64,000 bases of DNA, taken from contig DATGEL010000094.1 in NCBI GenBank assembly GCA_035310145.1, forward strand, positions 1 through 64,000, given 5' to 3'. Below, one piece after another: positions 32,699-40,645 of this stretch. The position numbers and the translations under genes are program-made. The stretch is from Dehalococcoidia bacterium. GTDB taxonomy: Bacteria > Chloroflexota > Dehalococcoidia > CAUJGQ01. The stretch's first letter is position 1. Every line of letters begins with the position of its first letter. The notes under the pieces were generated by a model. That model had not been told where the DNA came from. It did no database searches and saw only the letters and a list, made by a program, of their open reading frames with translations.

Positions 32699-34369
32699 AT
32701 GAGCACGAATACGACAGTGCAGCAGGGGATCTCGCTCGGCGGCGCGCGGCGCCTCACGGCCGCGGCGCAGGGTGTGCTGGACCGCGCCCTGGCGCACGCC
32801 AGAGCCGTGACCAACGCGGGCAAGGCGATCGACGAGCACCAGGTGCAGGCCGAGCGCATCGCCTACGCCGCCACCGAGCTGCGCGCCGCAAGCGAGCTGC
32901 TGCGCTACGCCGAGGCCGCGGCGGCCGCGGGCGAAGCCGGCCCCGAGCTGGAGTCGATGGCGATCGCCTTCGCCGCGGAGACGGCGCAGCGGCTGCGCAC
33001 GCAGATCGAGACCGCGCCCGACGACTTCGGCGTGGACGACGCGACGCTGCGCGCGGAGCTTGGCACGCCGGAGCTGCTGGCGATCATTCGTGCCGGCATG
33101 GCTGAAGCGCGGCACCGCGCCATCGGCCGGCAGGTGCTGGCGACGCGCGGCGGCAACCGCATCTGGCTGGACGACGAGACGGCCGAGATGACGCGCGATC
33201 ACGTGCGCGCCTTCGCCAAAAGCGAGGTCGCGCCGCTGGCCGAGCAGATCCACCGTGAAGACCTGCTCGTGCCGGAAGACCTGATCAAGAAGATCGCGGA
33301 GATGGGCCTCTTCGCCGCCTCGATTCCCGAGCAGTACGGCGGCACCGAGATGGGCTACCCGGTGATGGTGATCACCACCGAGGAGCTGTCGGCTGCCTCG
33401 CTGGGCGCCGCGGGCAGCCTCAACACGCGCCCGGAGATCCTGATCAAGGCGCTGCTCGCCGGCGGCACGGAGGAGCAGCGGCAGACCTGGCTGCCGCGGA
33501 TCGCCTGCGGCGAGAAGCTCGTCGCCATCGCCGTCACCGAGCCGGACATCGGCTCCGACGTGGCCGGCGTCGCATGCAAAGCCGAGCGGGCGACGCTGGA
33601 CGGCAAGGCCGGCTGGCTGATCAACGGCAACAAGGCCTGGAGCACCTTTTCCGGCCGCGCCGACGTGCTGGCGCTGCTGGCGCGCACGAACCCCGACCCG
33701 GCCTCCGGCGCCCGCGGCCTCTCGCTGTTCATCGTCGAGAAGCAGCCCGAGTCCGGTCACGCCTTCGAGCAGCGCCAGCCCGGAGGAGGCGCCATCTCCG
33801 GCAAGGCGATCGCCACACCGGGCTACCGCGGCATGCACTCGTTCATGCTCAACTTCGACGGCTACTTCGTGCCGGCAGAAAACCTCGTGGGCATGGATGC
33901 CGGGCTGAACCGCGGCTTCTATTTGCAGATGGCCGGCTTCGAGATGGGCCGCCTGCAGACCGGCGGCCGCGCCTGCGGTGTCGCCCAGGCGGCGCTGGAG
34001 CAGACCGCGACCTACTGCAGCGACCGCAGGCAGTTCGGCAAGCCGATCGGCGAGTACCAGCTCACCCAGTACAAGCTCGGCCGCATGGCCACGCAGCTCG
34101 CGGCCGCCCGGCAACTGACCTACGCCGCCGCGCGGGCGATGCAGGGGAACGAACGCGGCGCCCTCGACGCGGCGATGGCCAAGCTTTTCGCCTGCGACGT
34201 GGCCGTGTGGCTCACGCAGGAAGGGCAGCTGCTGCACGGCGGCTGGGGCTACGCCGAGGAGACGCCGATCTCGCGCTACGTGGCCGACGCGCAGGTGCTG
34301 CCGATCTTCGAAGGCGCGAAGCCGATTTTGGAGCTGAAGGTGATCGCGCGGAACCTGCTGGCTGGATAA
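32699..34369 (+). CDS. mcd: (2S)-methylsuccinyl-CoA dehydrogenase
   Basis: A 556-aa acyl-CoA dehydrogenase with a helical N-terminal extension of about 155 residues, the length and layout that separate methylsuccinyl-CoA dehydrogenase (about 550 aa) from ordinary members (about 380 aa). FAD/substrate signatures are AVTEPDIGSDVAGV near residue 280, YCSDRRQFGKPIGEYQL near 440, and HGGWGYAEETPISRYVADAQ with IFEGAKPI near the end. It oxidises methylsuccinyl-CoA to mesaconyl-CoA, handing electrons to ETF (not in the window). ATG 32699 follows TGGAGCG, 27 bp after the hydratase gene. Confidence 0.85.
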   Translation: MSTNTTVQQGISLGGARRLTAAAQGVLDRALAHARAVTNAGKAIDEHQVQAERIAYAATELRAASELLRYAEAAAAAGEAGPELESMAIAFAAETAQRLRTQIETAPDDFGVDDATLRAELGTPELLAIIRAGMAEARHRAIGRQVLATRGGNRIWLDDETAEMTRDHVRAFAKSEVAPLAEQIHREDLLVPEDLIKKIAEMGLFAASIPEQYGGTEMGYPVMVITTEELSAASLGAAGSLNTRPEILIKALLAGGTEEQRQTWLPRIACGEKLVAIAVTEPDIGSDVAGVACKAERATLDGKAGWLINGNKAWSTFSGRADVLALLARTNPDPASGARGLSLFIVEKQPESGHAFEQRQPGGGAISGKAIATPGYRGMHSFMLNFDGYFVPAENLVGMDAGLNRGFYLQMAGFEMGRLQTGGRACGVAQAALEQTATYCSDRRQFGKPIGEYQLTQYKLGRMATQLAAARQLTYAAARAMQGNERGALDAAMAKLFACDVAVWLTQEGQLLHGGWGYAEETPISRYVADAQVLPIFEGAKPILELKVIARNLLAG

Positions 34370-34403
34370 GCTCCAGGCGCACGGGACGTTTTTGCCCACC
34401 GAT

Positions 34404-34432
34404 CACCTGTCACCAGTACGCTGAAACCTGCG
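34404..34432. repeat. TGTCACC/TGTAACC-type repeat, copy 4 (short)
   Basis: ATCACCTGTCACCAGTACGC and a degenerate GAAACCTG lie between mcd and the lyase gene. It is the weakest copy of the family. Confidence 0.4.
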
Positions 34433-34442
34433 GAGGCGAACC

Positions 34443-35432
34443 ATGGCTGGCGGAGTCACCATCCGGCGCTCAGAGCTGACGTTACCCGGCCACCAGAGGC
34501 GCATGCTGGAGAAGGCCGCCGCGTCCGACGCCGACGAGATCATGGCGGACTGCGAGGACGCCTGCCCGCTCTCGGCGAAGGGCGAGGAGGTGCGGCGCGT
34601 CATCTCCGAGGCGTTCAACACGCTCGACTGGGGCACGAAGTTCGTCACCTTCCGCCCCAACAACACGCAGTCGCCCTTCTTCGAGGGCGATATCGAATAC
34701 GTCGTGACGCACGCGGTGGACAAGTTCCACGGCGTGATCATCCCCAAGAGCTTCGAGCCCTCGCAGATCGAGCGCGTGGACGAGCTGCTGACGAAGTACG
34801 AGCAGCAGGCCGGCTGGACGCGCACGATCCAGATCGAGGCGCTGATCGAGACGGCGATGGGCGTGGAGAACGCGTATCGCATCGCCACGGCCTCGCCGCG
34901 CATGGCCGGCATCATCTTCGGCATCGCCGACTACGCCGCCGAGATGGGCATCGCCGACGCCTACGAGAACCAGAACATCCGCTTCTTGTACGCCAAGCAG
35001 CGCGTCGTCAACGCCGCCCGCGCCGCCGGCATCGACGCGATCGACAACGTGCATCTCAAGGTGCGCGAGCTGGACGCGCTGCGCGAGATGTCGATCGAGT
35101 CCGCCGGCTACGGTTTCGACGGCCGCTGGGCGATCCACCCCTCGCACATCCCGATCATCAACGAGGTCTACACGCCCAGCGACGCGCAGATCGAACACGC
35201 GCAGAAGGTCGTCGTGCTCTACGAGGAGGCCGACGCGAAGGGGCTTGGCGCGATCGCCGACCCGGACAACGGCGAGATGATCGACGAGGCCACGATCAAG
35301 ATGGCGTTCAAGCAACTGCTGCGCGGCTACAAGGCGGGCAAGGTCGAAGAGGCGTTCATGCAGAAGGCGGCGCGCAGCTCGGCGCACACCGGCTATAACT
35401 TCCTCGGGACGCTGCAGCTCGCCACGGCGTAA
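34443..35432 (+). CDS. HpcH/HpaI-family malyl-CoA / beta-methylmalyl-CoA lyase
   Basis: A 329-aa CitE-like lyase. RRSELTLPGHQRRMLEKAAA is the classical start of malyl-CoA lyases, ADEIMADCEDACPLSAK gives the Asp/Glu ligands, TIQIEALIETAMGVENAYRIA carries the Mg-binding Glu, and GIADYAAEMG the Asp. The expected reaction is cleavage of beta-methylmalyl-CoA to glyoxylate and propionyl-CoA and/or malyl-CoA to glyoxylate and acetyl-CoA. It is third in the hydratase-dehydrogenase-lyase cluster. It could instead act as a citramalyl-CoA lyase; the context makes the pathway role the best reading. Confidence 0.8.
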   Translation: MAGGVTIRRSELTLPGHQRRMLEKAAASDADEIMADCEDACPLSAKGEEVRRVISEAFNTLDWGTKFVTFRPNNTQSPFFEGDIEYVVTHAVDKFHGVIIPKSFEPSQIERVDELLTKYEQQAGWTRTIQIEALIETAMGVENAYRIATASPRMAGIIFGIADYAAEMGIADAYENQNIRFLYAKQRVVNAARAAGIDAIDNVHLKVRELDALREMSIESAGYGFDGRWAIHPSHIPIINEVYTPSDAQIEHAQKVVVLYEEADAKGLGAIADPDNGEMIDEATIKMAFKQLLRGYKAGKVEEAFMQKAARSSAHTGYNFLGTLQLATA

Positions 35433-35484
35433 CCCACAGTCGGGCAGGACAGTCGGTGTCAGGTCCGGATCGGGTGATGACGCC

Positions 35485-35516
35485 CCTGTCACCTGTCACC
35501 AGTAACCTGTCACCTT
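35485..35516. repeat. TGTCACC/TGTAACC-type repeat, copy 5
   Basis: CCTGTCACCTGTCACCAGTA and ACCTGTCACC follow one another in tandem; a degenerate inverted arm (GTGTCAGGTCCGGATCGGGT) lies just upstream at about 35456. The copy ends 5 bp before the AGGAGG site of the VOC gene. Confidence 0.55.
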
Positions 35517-35530
35517 CCAGGAGGCGTACG

Positions 35531-35884
35531 ATGGCGGACGATTGGGCACGGCCCGTTGTCCACTGGGAGATCCAGGCGCGCGACGCGGAGAAACAGCGCG
35601 CCTTCTACAGCCGGCTCTTCAACTGGGAGATCGGCGAGGGGCCGGTGATGCGCATCCCGGCTGGCGTCGGCGGGCCGGAGCCGGGGCCGGCCGGCCACAT
35701 CCGCCAGGGCGACCACCCCGGCGTCTCGCTCTACGTCCAGGTGCGCGACCTGCGCGGGTCCTTGAAGAAGGCGGAGGAGCTGGGCGGCTCGGTGCTTTCG
35801 CAACCCTTCGACCTGCCGCAGGGGCCGACGATCGCCGGCATCGCCGACCCGGAGGGCAATCGCCTGACGCTGGTGCAGCAGTAG
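35531..35884 (+). CDS. VOC-family (glyoxalase/bleomycin-resistance fold) protein
   Basis: A 117-aa single VOC module. It starts PVVHWEIQARDAEKQRAFYSRLFNWEI, the usual first beta-alpha-beta unit, and ends TIAGIADPEGNRLTLVQQ, the typical C-terminal metal-ligand strand. In this subgroup (small proteins with a D-P-E-G-N end) the ligand and reaction are unknown. ATG 35531 follows AGGAGG. It lies about 100 bp after the lyase gene and could be read from the same promoter, but a repeat separates them. No epimerase signature that would make it an ethylmalonyl/methylmalonyl-CoA epimerase was identified. Confidence 0.75.
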   Translation: MADDWARPVVHWEIQARDAEKQRAFYSRLFNWEIGEGPVMRIPAGVGGPEPGPAGHIRQGDHPGVSLYVQVRDLRGSLKKAEELGGSVLSQPFDLPQGPTIAGIADPEGNRLTLVQQ

Positions 35885-35899
35885 CTCAGCCGCCGCGGC

Positions 35900-36478
35900 T
35901 CAGGCCGGGGCGCGGCCGTTGATCGCGGCGCCGACGCGCGCCAGCAGCTCGTCGATGTCGAACGGCTTCGGCAGCATACCCGCGTAGCCGGCGGCGCGCG
36001 CGGCGAGTTCGGGCACGTCGCGGTGGCCGGTGAACAGCAGCACCGGCGCCGGCCGGGCAAGGTCGCGCAGCGCGGCCAGCCGCGTGAGCGCCGCGGCCGC
36101 GGTCGCCGCGAAGCTGTCGGCGATCACCAGATCGACGCTTGTGGCGCGCAGCACGCCCTCGGCAAGGCCCAGCGTGCGGGCGATCAGCACGCCGTAGCCC
36201 TCGCCTTCCAGCAGCGCGGCGAGCACGTGTGCCACCGCGGCGCTGTTCTCGGCGATCAGCACCAGGCGCGAGCCGCGGCGCTCACCCCGCGCGGCCAGCG
36301 CGGGCACGCCGCCGTCGCAGGAGGCGACGATGCCGCAGCTGCGGAGCACTTCGCACGCGGCGGCGACTTCGCTCAACGGCCGCTCCAGGCGCGCGCACAG
36401 ATCGCTGAGCGGCAGGCGTCGCTCGGGAAGCGAGCCCAGCTCGGCGGCAACTTCGGCTGCTATTACGTGTGTATCCAT
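35900..36478 (-). CDS. receiver-domain protein with N-terminal winged-helix-like region
   Basis: A 192-aa protein. Residues 1-60 resemble a small winged-helix module (LPLSDLCARLERPLSEVAAACEVLRSCGIV), and residues 70-190 form a CheY-like receiver. The phosphoacceptor is D121 in VDLVIADS, the acidic pocket is reduced to E77-N78 (instead of two acids), and the conserved Lys is K171 in GMLPKPFDIDELL. The order, DNA-binding-like module before receiver, is the reverse of OmpR-type regulators. No kinase is adjacent. Its start faces the ispG promoter region. Phosphorylation competence is uncertain because of the changed pocket. Confidence 0.6.
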   Translation of the reverse strand: MDTHVIAAEVAAELGSLPERRLPLSDLCARLERPLSEVAAACEVLRSCGIVASCDGGVPALAARGERRGSRLVLIAENSAAVAHVLAALLEGEGYGVLIARTLGLAEGVLRATSVDLVIADSFAATAAAALTRLAALRDLARPAPVLLFTGHRDVPELAARAAGYAGMLPKPFDIDELLARVGAAINGRAPA

Positions 36479-36724
36479 TATCCGTCAAGATGCTTGTAGC
36501 ATGGCGCCTGCTTTCGAGCATCATCCCGCGGCGATCGACCGTTGCTACTCCGCAAGGCCGGCCGGATTCCGCCGCCATTCCTTCACCTATAGATACGCGC
36601 CATCGTGCCGATCCATTCTTTGCCGCCCGCGAAGCCCGTGCTACGATCGGCCTGCCGGAGCGGGATCCGATCCCCGCCCCTAACCCCTGCTCCCTACGAT
36701 GTGAATCCGTGTTCGGAGTGTGTC

Positions 36725-37933
36725 GTGGACGTCGTCTCCGCCCGCAGGCCCACGCGCGAGGTGCGCGTCGGCGAAGCCGCGATCGGCGGCTCGGCGCCGA
36801 TCCTCGTGCAGTCGATGATCACCGAAGACACGCGCAACGTGCCCGCCTGCGTGGAGTCGATCGTTCGCCTCTACCGGGCCGGCTGCGAGCTGGTGCGCGT
36901 CACCACGCCGACGATGGCCGACGCGAAGTGCCTGGGCGAGATCCGCGCCGAGCTGGATCGGCGTGGCTACCGCATTCCGCTGGTGGCCGACGTGCACCAC
37001 CAGGGCACCGACATCGCCGTGGAAGTGGCGAAGTACGTGGACAAGGTGCGCGTCAACCCCGGCCTCTTCGTCTACCGCAAGCCGCGCCAGCGCGCCGAGG
37101 AGTATTCTGCCGGCGAGATCCGTGAAGAGCTGGAGGCGATCGAGCGCAGCCTGCTGCCCGTGATCGAGATCTGCAAGGCGCGCGGCGTGGCGATGCGCAT
37201 TGGCGTCAACCACGGCTCGCTGGCCGAGCGGCTGCTCGTCACCTACGGCGACACGCCCGAAGGCATGGTCGAATCGGCGCTCGAGTACGTACGCATCTGC
37301 GAGTCGCACGACTTCCGCAACATCGTGATCTCGCTGAAGGCCTCGCGCGTACCGATCATGATCCAGGCGAACCGGCTCGCGGCGCAGCGCATGGCCGAGC
37401 AGGGCATGGACTACCCGCTGCACCTCGGCGTAACCGAGGCTGGCGACGGCGAGTACGCTCGCGTTAAATCGACCGCCGGCATCGGCACGCTGCTGGCCGA
37501 GGGCATCGGCGACACGATCCGCGTCTCGCTGGCCGAAGACCCGATCAACGAGTTACCCGTCTGCTATGACATCCTGCAGGCGCTCGGCCTGCGCCGCACG
37601 AAGGTCGAGTTCATCGCCTGCCCGAGTTGTGGCCGCACCAAGTTCGACCTGCCCACCGTCTTCAACCAGGTGAAAGGGGCGACCAGCCATCTCGTCGGCC
37701 TGAACATCGCCGTGATGGGCTGCATCGTCAACGGCCCCGGCGAGATGGCCGACGCCGACTACGGCTACGTCGGCCGCGCCGGCGGACAGATCGCCCTCTA
37801 CCGCGGCCGCGAGCTGGTGAAGACGAGCATTCCGCAGGAAGAGGGCGTTGCCGAGCTGGTGGCGCTGATCAAGGCCGACGGCCGCTGGGTCGATCCGCCC
37901 GGCACGCCCGCCGAACCGGCCACGACTCGCTGA
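36725..37933 (+). CDS. ispG: 4-hydroxy-3-methylbut-2-enyl diphosphate synthase (GcpE)
   Basis: A 402-aa [4Fe-4S] enzyme of the MEP isoprenoid pathway, converting MEcPP to HMBPP. The N-terminal TIM-barrel part contains [13 protein letters not shown] and [10 protein letters not shown]. The cluster ligands are two Cys in [11 protein letters not shown] and one in [10 protein letters not shown], with Glu from the latter motif. Length is that of the short bacterial form. GTG 36725 is selected for the GGAG upstream and for homology ([16 protein letters not shown]). The product feeds isoprenoids such as those used by the UbiA-type enzyme at 4255-5133. It is 1 bp from the next gene. Confidence 0.93.
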   Translation: MDVVSARRPTREVRVGEAAIGGSAPILVQSMITEDTRNVPACVESIVRLYRAGCELVRVTTPTMADAKCLGEIRAELDRRGYRIPLVADVHHQGTDIAVEVAKYVDKVRVNPGLFVYRKPRQRAEEYSAGEIREELEAIERSLLPVIEICKARGVAMRIGVNHGSLAERLLVTYGDTPEGMVESALEYVRICESHDFRNIVISLKASRVPIMIQANRLAAQRMAEQGMDYPLHLGVTEAGDGEYARVKSTAGIGTLLAEGIGDTIRVSLAEDPINELPVCYDILQALGLRRTKVEFIACPSCGRTKFDLPTVFNQVKGATSHLVGLNIAVMGCIVNGPGEMADADYGYVGRAGGQIALYRGRELVKTSIPQEEGVAELVALIKADGRWVDPPGTPAEPATTR

Positions 37934-37934
37934 G

Positions 37935-38354
37935 ATGGCCGCGACGGAACCGGCGCCGATCCGGCTGGAGGTCGTGGGCGGCGGCCTGGGCGAGTGGTAC
38001 GAGAAGCGCGGCCGCGAGCACGAGGCGACGCCCTACGTGTTCGTGGATGTCGAGGATCACCCGGAGCTGCTGGAGCTGCCGGCACAGGCCGCGCGGCCGG
38101 GCTGGCAGGCGCACGCCGAGTGGCTGCCCGGCGAAGCGACGCTCATGATTCACCTCTGCGTTCCCGCCGCCGTAGATCTCGTGATCGGGCTGGAGAATCC
38201 GCAGCTCAAGGCGCTCATCGCCCTGATCGAGCGCGACCACCTGCTCGCCGTCTGCCCGACAACGCCGAAGCTCGGCATCAACGCCCGGCTGGCCCGCGAT
38301 CGCAGCGTTTTCTTCGAACTGCCGAGCAGGGAGCAGGTTACAGGTGACAAGTGA
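37935..38354 (+). CDS. hypothetical protein downstream of ispG
   Basis: A 139-aa cytoplasmic protein that begins immediately after the ispG stop (TGAGATG), so it is translationally linked to ispG. It contains PIRLEVVGGGLGEWYEKRGREHEATPYVF-type mixed alpha/beta sequence and LMIHLCVPAAVDLVIGLENPQLKALIALI. No family was recognised. The final residues (EQVTGDK and stop) come from a TGTAACC-type repeat, so the original C-terminus may have been altered. There is no evidence for an isoprenoid role other than position. Confidence 0.55.
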   Translation: MAATEPAPIRLEVVGGGLGEWYEKRGREHEATPYVFVDVEDHPELLELPAQAARPGWQAHAEWLPGEATLMIHLCVPAAVDLVIGLENPQLKALIALIERDHLLAVCPTTPKLGINARLARDRSVFFELPSREQVTGDK

Positions 38355-38410
38355 CAGTCCCCGCCACCCCTCCCCTGTAACCTGTAACCAGTAACTTGTC
38401 ACCTGTCGCC
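38335..38410. repeat. TGTCACC/TGTAACC-type repeat, copy 6 (complete inverted form)
   Basis: Left arm CAGGTTACAGGTGACAAG (from 38335) and right arm CTGTAACCTGTAACCAGTAA plus CTTGTCACCTGTCGCC are inverted relatives around a C-rich centre. This is the clearest copy and can fold into a long hairpin. It supplies the stop codon of the gene on its left and ends about 10 bp before the next gene. Confidence 0.65.
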
Positions 38411-38420
38411 TGGCTTGCCG

Positions 38421-39104
38421 ATGTCTGAGTTGCTGCGCATCGCCATCGACCGGGAAAACCCGCCCTTCACCTCGCTCAATGACCTGACGGGCGAGCCGGC
38501 CGGCTTCAGCGTCGATCTCTGCCGCGCCTGCCTGGCCGAGGGCGGCGACGAAATGGAGTTCGTCGCCGCCGACGGGCCGTTGATGCAAAGCATCTGGCTG
38601 GCCGCGGGCCACGTCGACGCGGTGCTGGATATGACCGCCAGCCTGCGCCGCGCCCAGTGGTTCGAGTTCAGCGCCGCCTACTACGTCGACGAGCTGGCCG
38701 CCTTCGCCCTGCGCGACGGCCCCCTCTGGCCTGGCCTGGAGCGCGTGACCGCGCCGCTTGCCGTCAAGTCCAACAGCTACGCCGAGGAATGGCTGCGCCG
38801 CCGTTTTCCACGCCAGATCCTGCTGCCGGTGGACGACGCCGAGCGCCTGCTGGCCGTGGTCGAAGCGGGGCGCGCGGCCGCCTTCATCACCTCGGCCGCC
38901 ACCGGTCTCGAGCTGGTGCGGGAACACGGCCCAGAGCGGTTTCGCGCCGTCGGTCCGACCTTCGCGCCGGCCGGCCTGACGCTGGCCGTCGGCCGCGGTG
39001 AGCAGGACACGCTGCTTCGGCAGTTCAACCGCGGCCTGGCAGAACTCCGCGCCGACGGCCGCTACGACGCGCTGCTGCGCGCCTCGGCCCTGGCCCACGT
39101 CTGA
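38421..39104 (+). CDS. type 2 periplasmic-binding-fold (SBP_bac_3-like) protein without signal peptide
   Basis: A 227-aa protein with the amino-acid-binding SBP_bac_3 fold: LRIAIDRENPPFTSLND at the start, GEPAGFSVDLCRACLAEGG, an AVLDMTASLRRAQWFEFSAAY hinge region, and a C-terminal ALIRASALAHV-like end. Normal transport binding proteins carry a signal peptide or lipobox; none is present, and no ABC permease or ATPase is adjacent. It may be a cytoplasmic sensor or have a mis-set start. ATG 38421 is used; TTG 38415 is also in frame. It follows the ispG group on the same strand. Confidence 0.65.
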   Translation: MSELLRIAIDRENPPFTSLNDLTGEPAGFSVDLCRACLAEGGDEMEFVAADGPLMQSIWLAAGHVDAVLDMTASLRRAQWFEFSAAYYVDELAAFALRDGPLWPGLERVTAPLAVKSNSYAEEWLRRRFPRQILLPVDDAERLLAVVEAGRAAAFITSAATGLELVREHGPERFRAVGPTFAPAGLTLAVGRGEQDTLLRQFNRGLAELRADGRYDALLRASALAHV

Positions 39105-39200
39105 CGTTCCACTCCCTCCTCCGCAACGAAGCCTCCCAGGCGGCCACGCCGCTTATGCCTGCTGCTCCTATTTTCTTATGTACCGACGAACGCTACCTTG

Positions 39201-39206
39201 TATACT
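39201..39206 (+). promoter_or_regulatory. candidate -10 box of the aminotransferase gene
   Basis: TATACT at 39201-39206, 54 bases before ATG 39260, within a locally AT-richer patch. The best -35 (TTATGT, 39176-39181) has 19-base spacing and a poor match. Confidence 0.3.
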
Positions 39207-39259
39207 GCGGTGCGGCGGTTCATAAGCCTGGTCACAGCCCCGCACCTGCAAGGAGCGCC

Positions 39260-40645
39260 ATGCAAACCCGTGCCAGCTCACGAGCGGGTTCCCCGCTCGC
39301 CGGCCGCGTCCGCACCGCGATTCCCGGCCCCGCCTCGCGCGCCCTGGTGCAGCGGGAAAGCGGTCGCCTCGCCCCCGGCCTGCAGTCGATCGGGCTGTTC
39401 AGCGGCCTCGCCTTCGCCGGCGGCCGCGGCGCCCAGCTCACCGATCTGGACGGCAACAGCTTCATCGATTTCACCGCCGGCGTGGGCGTCGCCTCGCTCG
39501 GCCACGCGCATCCCGGCTACGTGCGTGCGCTTTCGGAGCAGCTTGAGCGCCTCTCCGTGGGCAGCTACAGCTCGCCGGCACGCGCGGAATTCCTGGAAGA
39601 GCTGATGCCGCACCTGCCGGCGGGGCTGGACCGCATGCAGTTCTACTCCGGCGGCGCCGAGGCGGTCGAGGCGGCGCTGCGCATGGCGCGCTCGTACACC
39701 GGCCGTTTCGAGGCGATCTCGTTCTGGGGCGGCTTCCACGGCAAGACCGGCAGCACACTGGCCCTCTGCGGCCCGGACGTGAAGCAGGGGCTCGGCCCGC
39801 TGTACCCGGGGGTGCACAACGTGCCCTATCCCGACTGGGCGCGGCCGCCGTTCGAGGCCGCCGACCCCGAAGATCTGGGGCGGAAGTGCGCGGAGTTCCT
39901 GCGCGCGTACATAAGAAATTCCACCGCCGGCAGCCTCGCCGCGATCATCGTCGAGCCGATCCAGGGCACCGCCGGCAACGTCGTTCCGCCGGCCGGCTTT
40001 CTGAGCGCCGTGGCGCAGATCGCACGCGAGCACGGCGCCCTGTTCATCGCCGACGAGATGATCACCGGCTTCGGACGCACCGGACGCATGTTCGGCTGCG
40101 AGCACTTCGGCGTGCTACCCGACGCGATGACTATCGGCAAAGGCATGGGCAACGGCTACCCGATCGCCGGGCTGATCGCGCGTGAGGAGCTGATGCGCGC
40201 CGCGCCCTTCGGCCTGCCCTCCGGCAGCTCGTCGTCGTACGGCGGCAACCCGCTGGCCGCCGCCGCCGCCCGCGCCACCCTGCGCGCGATCGTGGATGAA
40301 GGGCTGGTGCAAAACGCGCAGCGCGTGGGCGCGGCGATGCTCGATCGTCTCGCGCGGCTGGCCGAACGGTATCCCTTCATCGGCGCCGTGCGCGGCAAGG
40401 GGCTGATGATCGGCATCGACGTCGTCACCGACGCCGCCGGGCACACGCCGATGCCCTCGGCGCTGACGCGCAAGCTGTTCGACGCGGCGCTGCGCCGCGG
40501 CCTGCTCTGCATGTGCTACGGGCCGCGCATCCGTATCAACCCGCCGCTGGTGATCGACCTGGAGACGGCGCTTGAGGGCGTTGAGCTGCTGGAGGACGCC
40601 TTCGCCGAGCTGGCCGGCGAACTCGCGGACGCCTGCTCGTGCTGA
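39260..40645 (+). CDS. class III PLP-dependent aminotransferase
   Basis: A 461-aa aminotransferase of the 4-aminobutyrate/ornithine class. YSGGAEAVEAALRMAR binds the cofactor phosphate, FWGGFHGKTGSTLAL is the family block, IVEPIQGTAGNVVPP precedes the PLP-aspartate region FIADEMITGFGRTGRMFG, and the PLP lysine is in TIGKGMGNGYPIAG near residue 295. Substrate choice (GABA, beta-alanine, or an omega-amine) cannot be read. ATG 39260 follows AAGGAG. Its stop overlaps the oxidoreductase start by 7 bp, so the two are co-translated and probably act on one catabolic route. Confidence 0.88.
   Translation: MQTRASSRAGSPLAGRVRTAIPGPASRALVQRESGRLAPGLQSIGLFSGLAFAGGRGAQLTDLDGNSFIDFTAGVGVASLGHAHPGYVRALSEQLERLSVGSYSSPARAEFLEELMPHLPAGLDRMQFYSGGAEAVEAALRMARSYTGRFEAISFWGGFHGKTGSTLALCGPDVKQGLGPLYPGVHNVPYPDWARPPFEAADPEDLGRKCAEFLRAYIRNSTAGSLAAIIVEPIQGTAGNVVPPAGFLSAVAQIAREHGALFIADEMITGFGRTGRMFGCEHFGVLPDAMTIGKGMGNGYPIAGLIAREELMRAAPFGLPSGSSSSYGGNPLAAAAARATLRAIVDEGLVQNAQRVGAAMLDRLARLAERYPFIGAVRGKGLMIGIDVVTDAAGHTPMPSALTRKLFDAALRRGLLCMCYGPRIRINPPLVIDLETALEGVELLEDAFAELAGELADACSC

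Noticed and set aside
31517-34399. Long minus-strand frame opposite mch and mcd
   Set aside because: Antisense shadow of two genes with clear catalytic motifs; composition of V, H, R and Q without a fold.
35531-35884. Ethylmalonyl/methylmalonyl-CoA epimerase encoded with the Mcd cluster
   Set aside because: The VOC protein is short and belongs to a generic subgroup; epimerase-specific residues were not identifiable.
36440-36480. Promoter TTGACG plus TAATAG on the minus strand for the receiver gene
   Set aside because: The spacer would contain the gene's own ATG, so it cannot drive the full-length protein.
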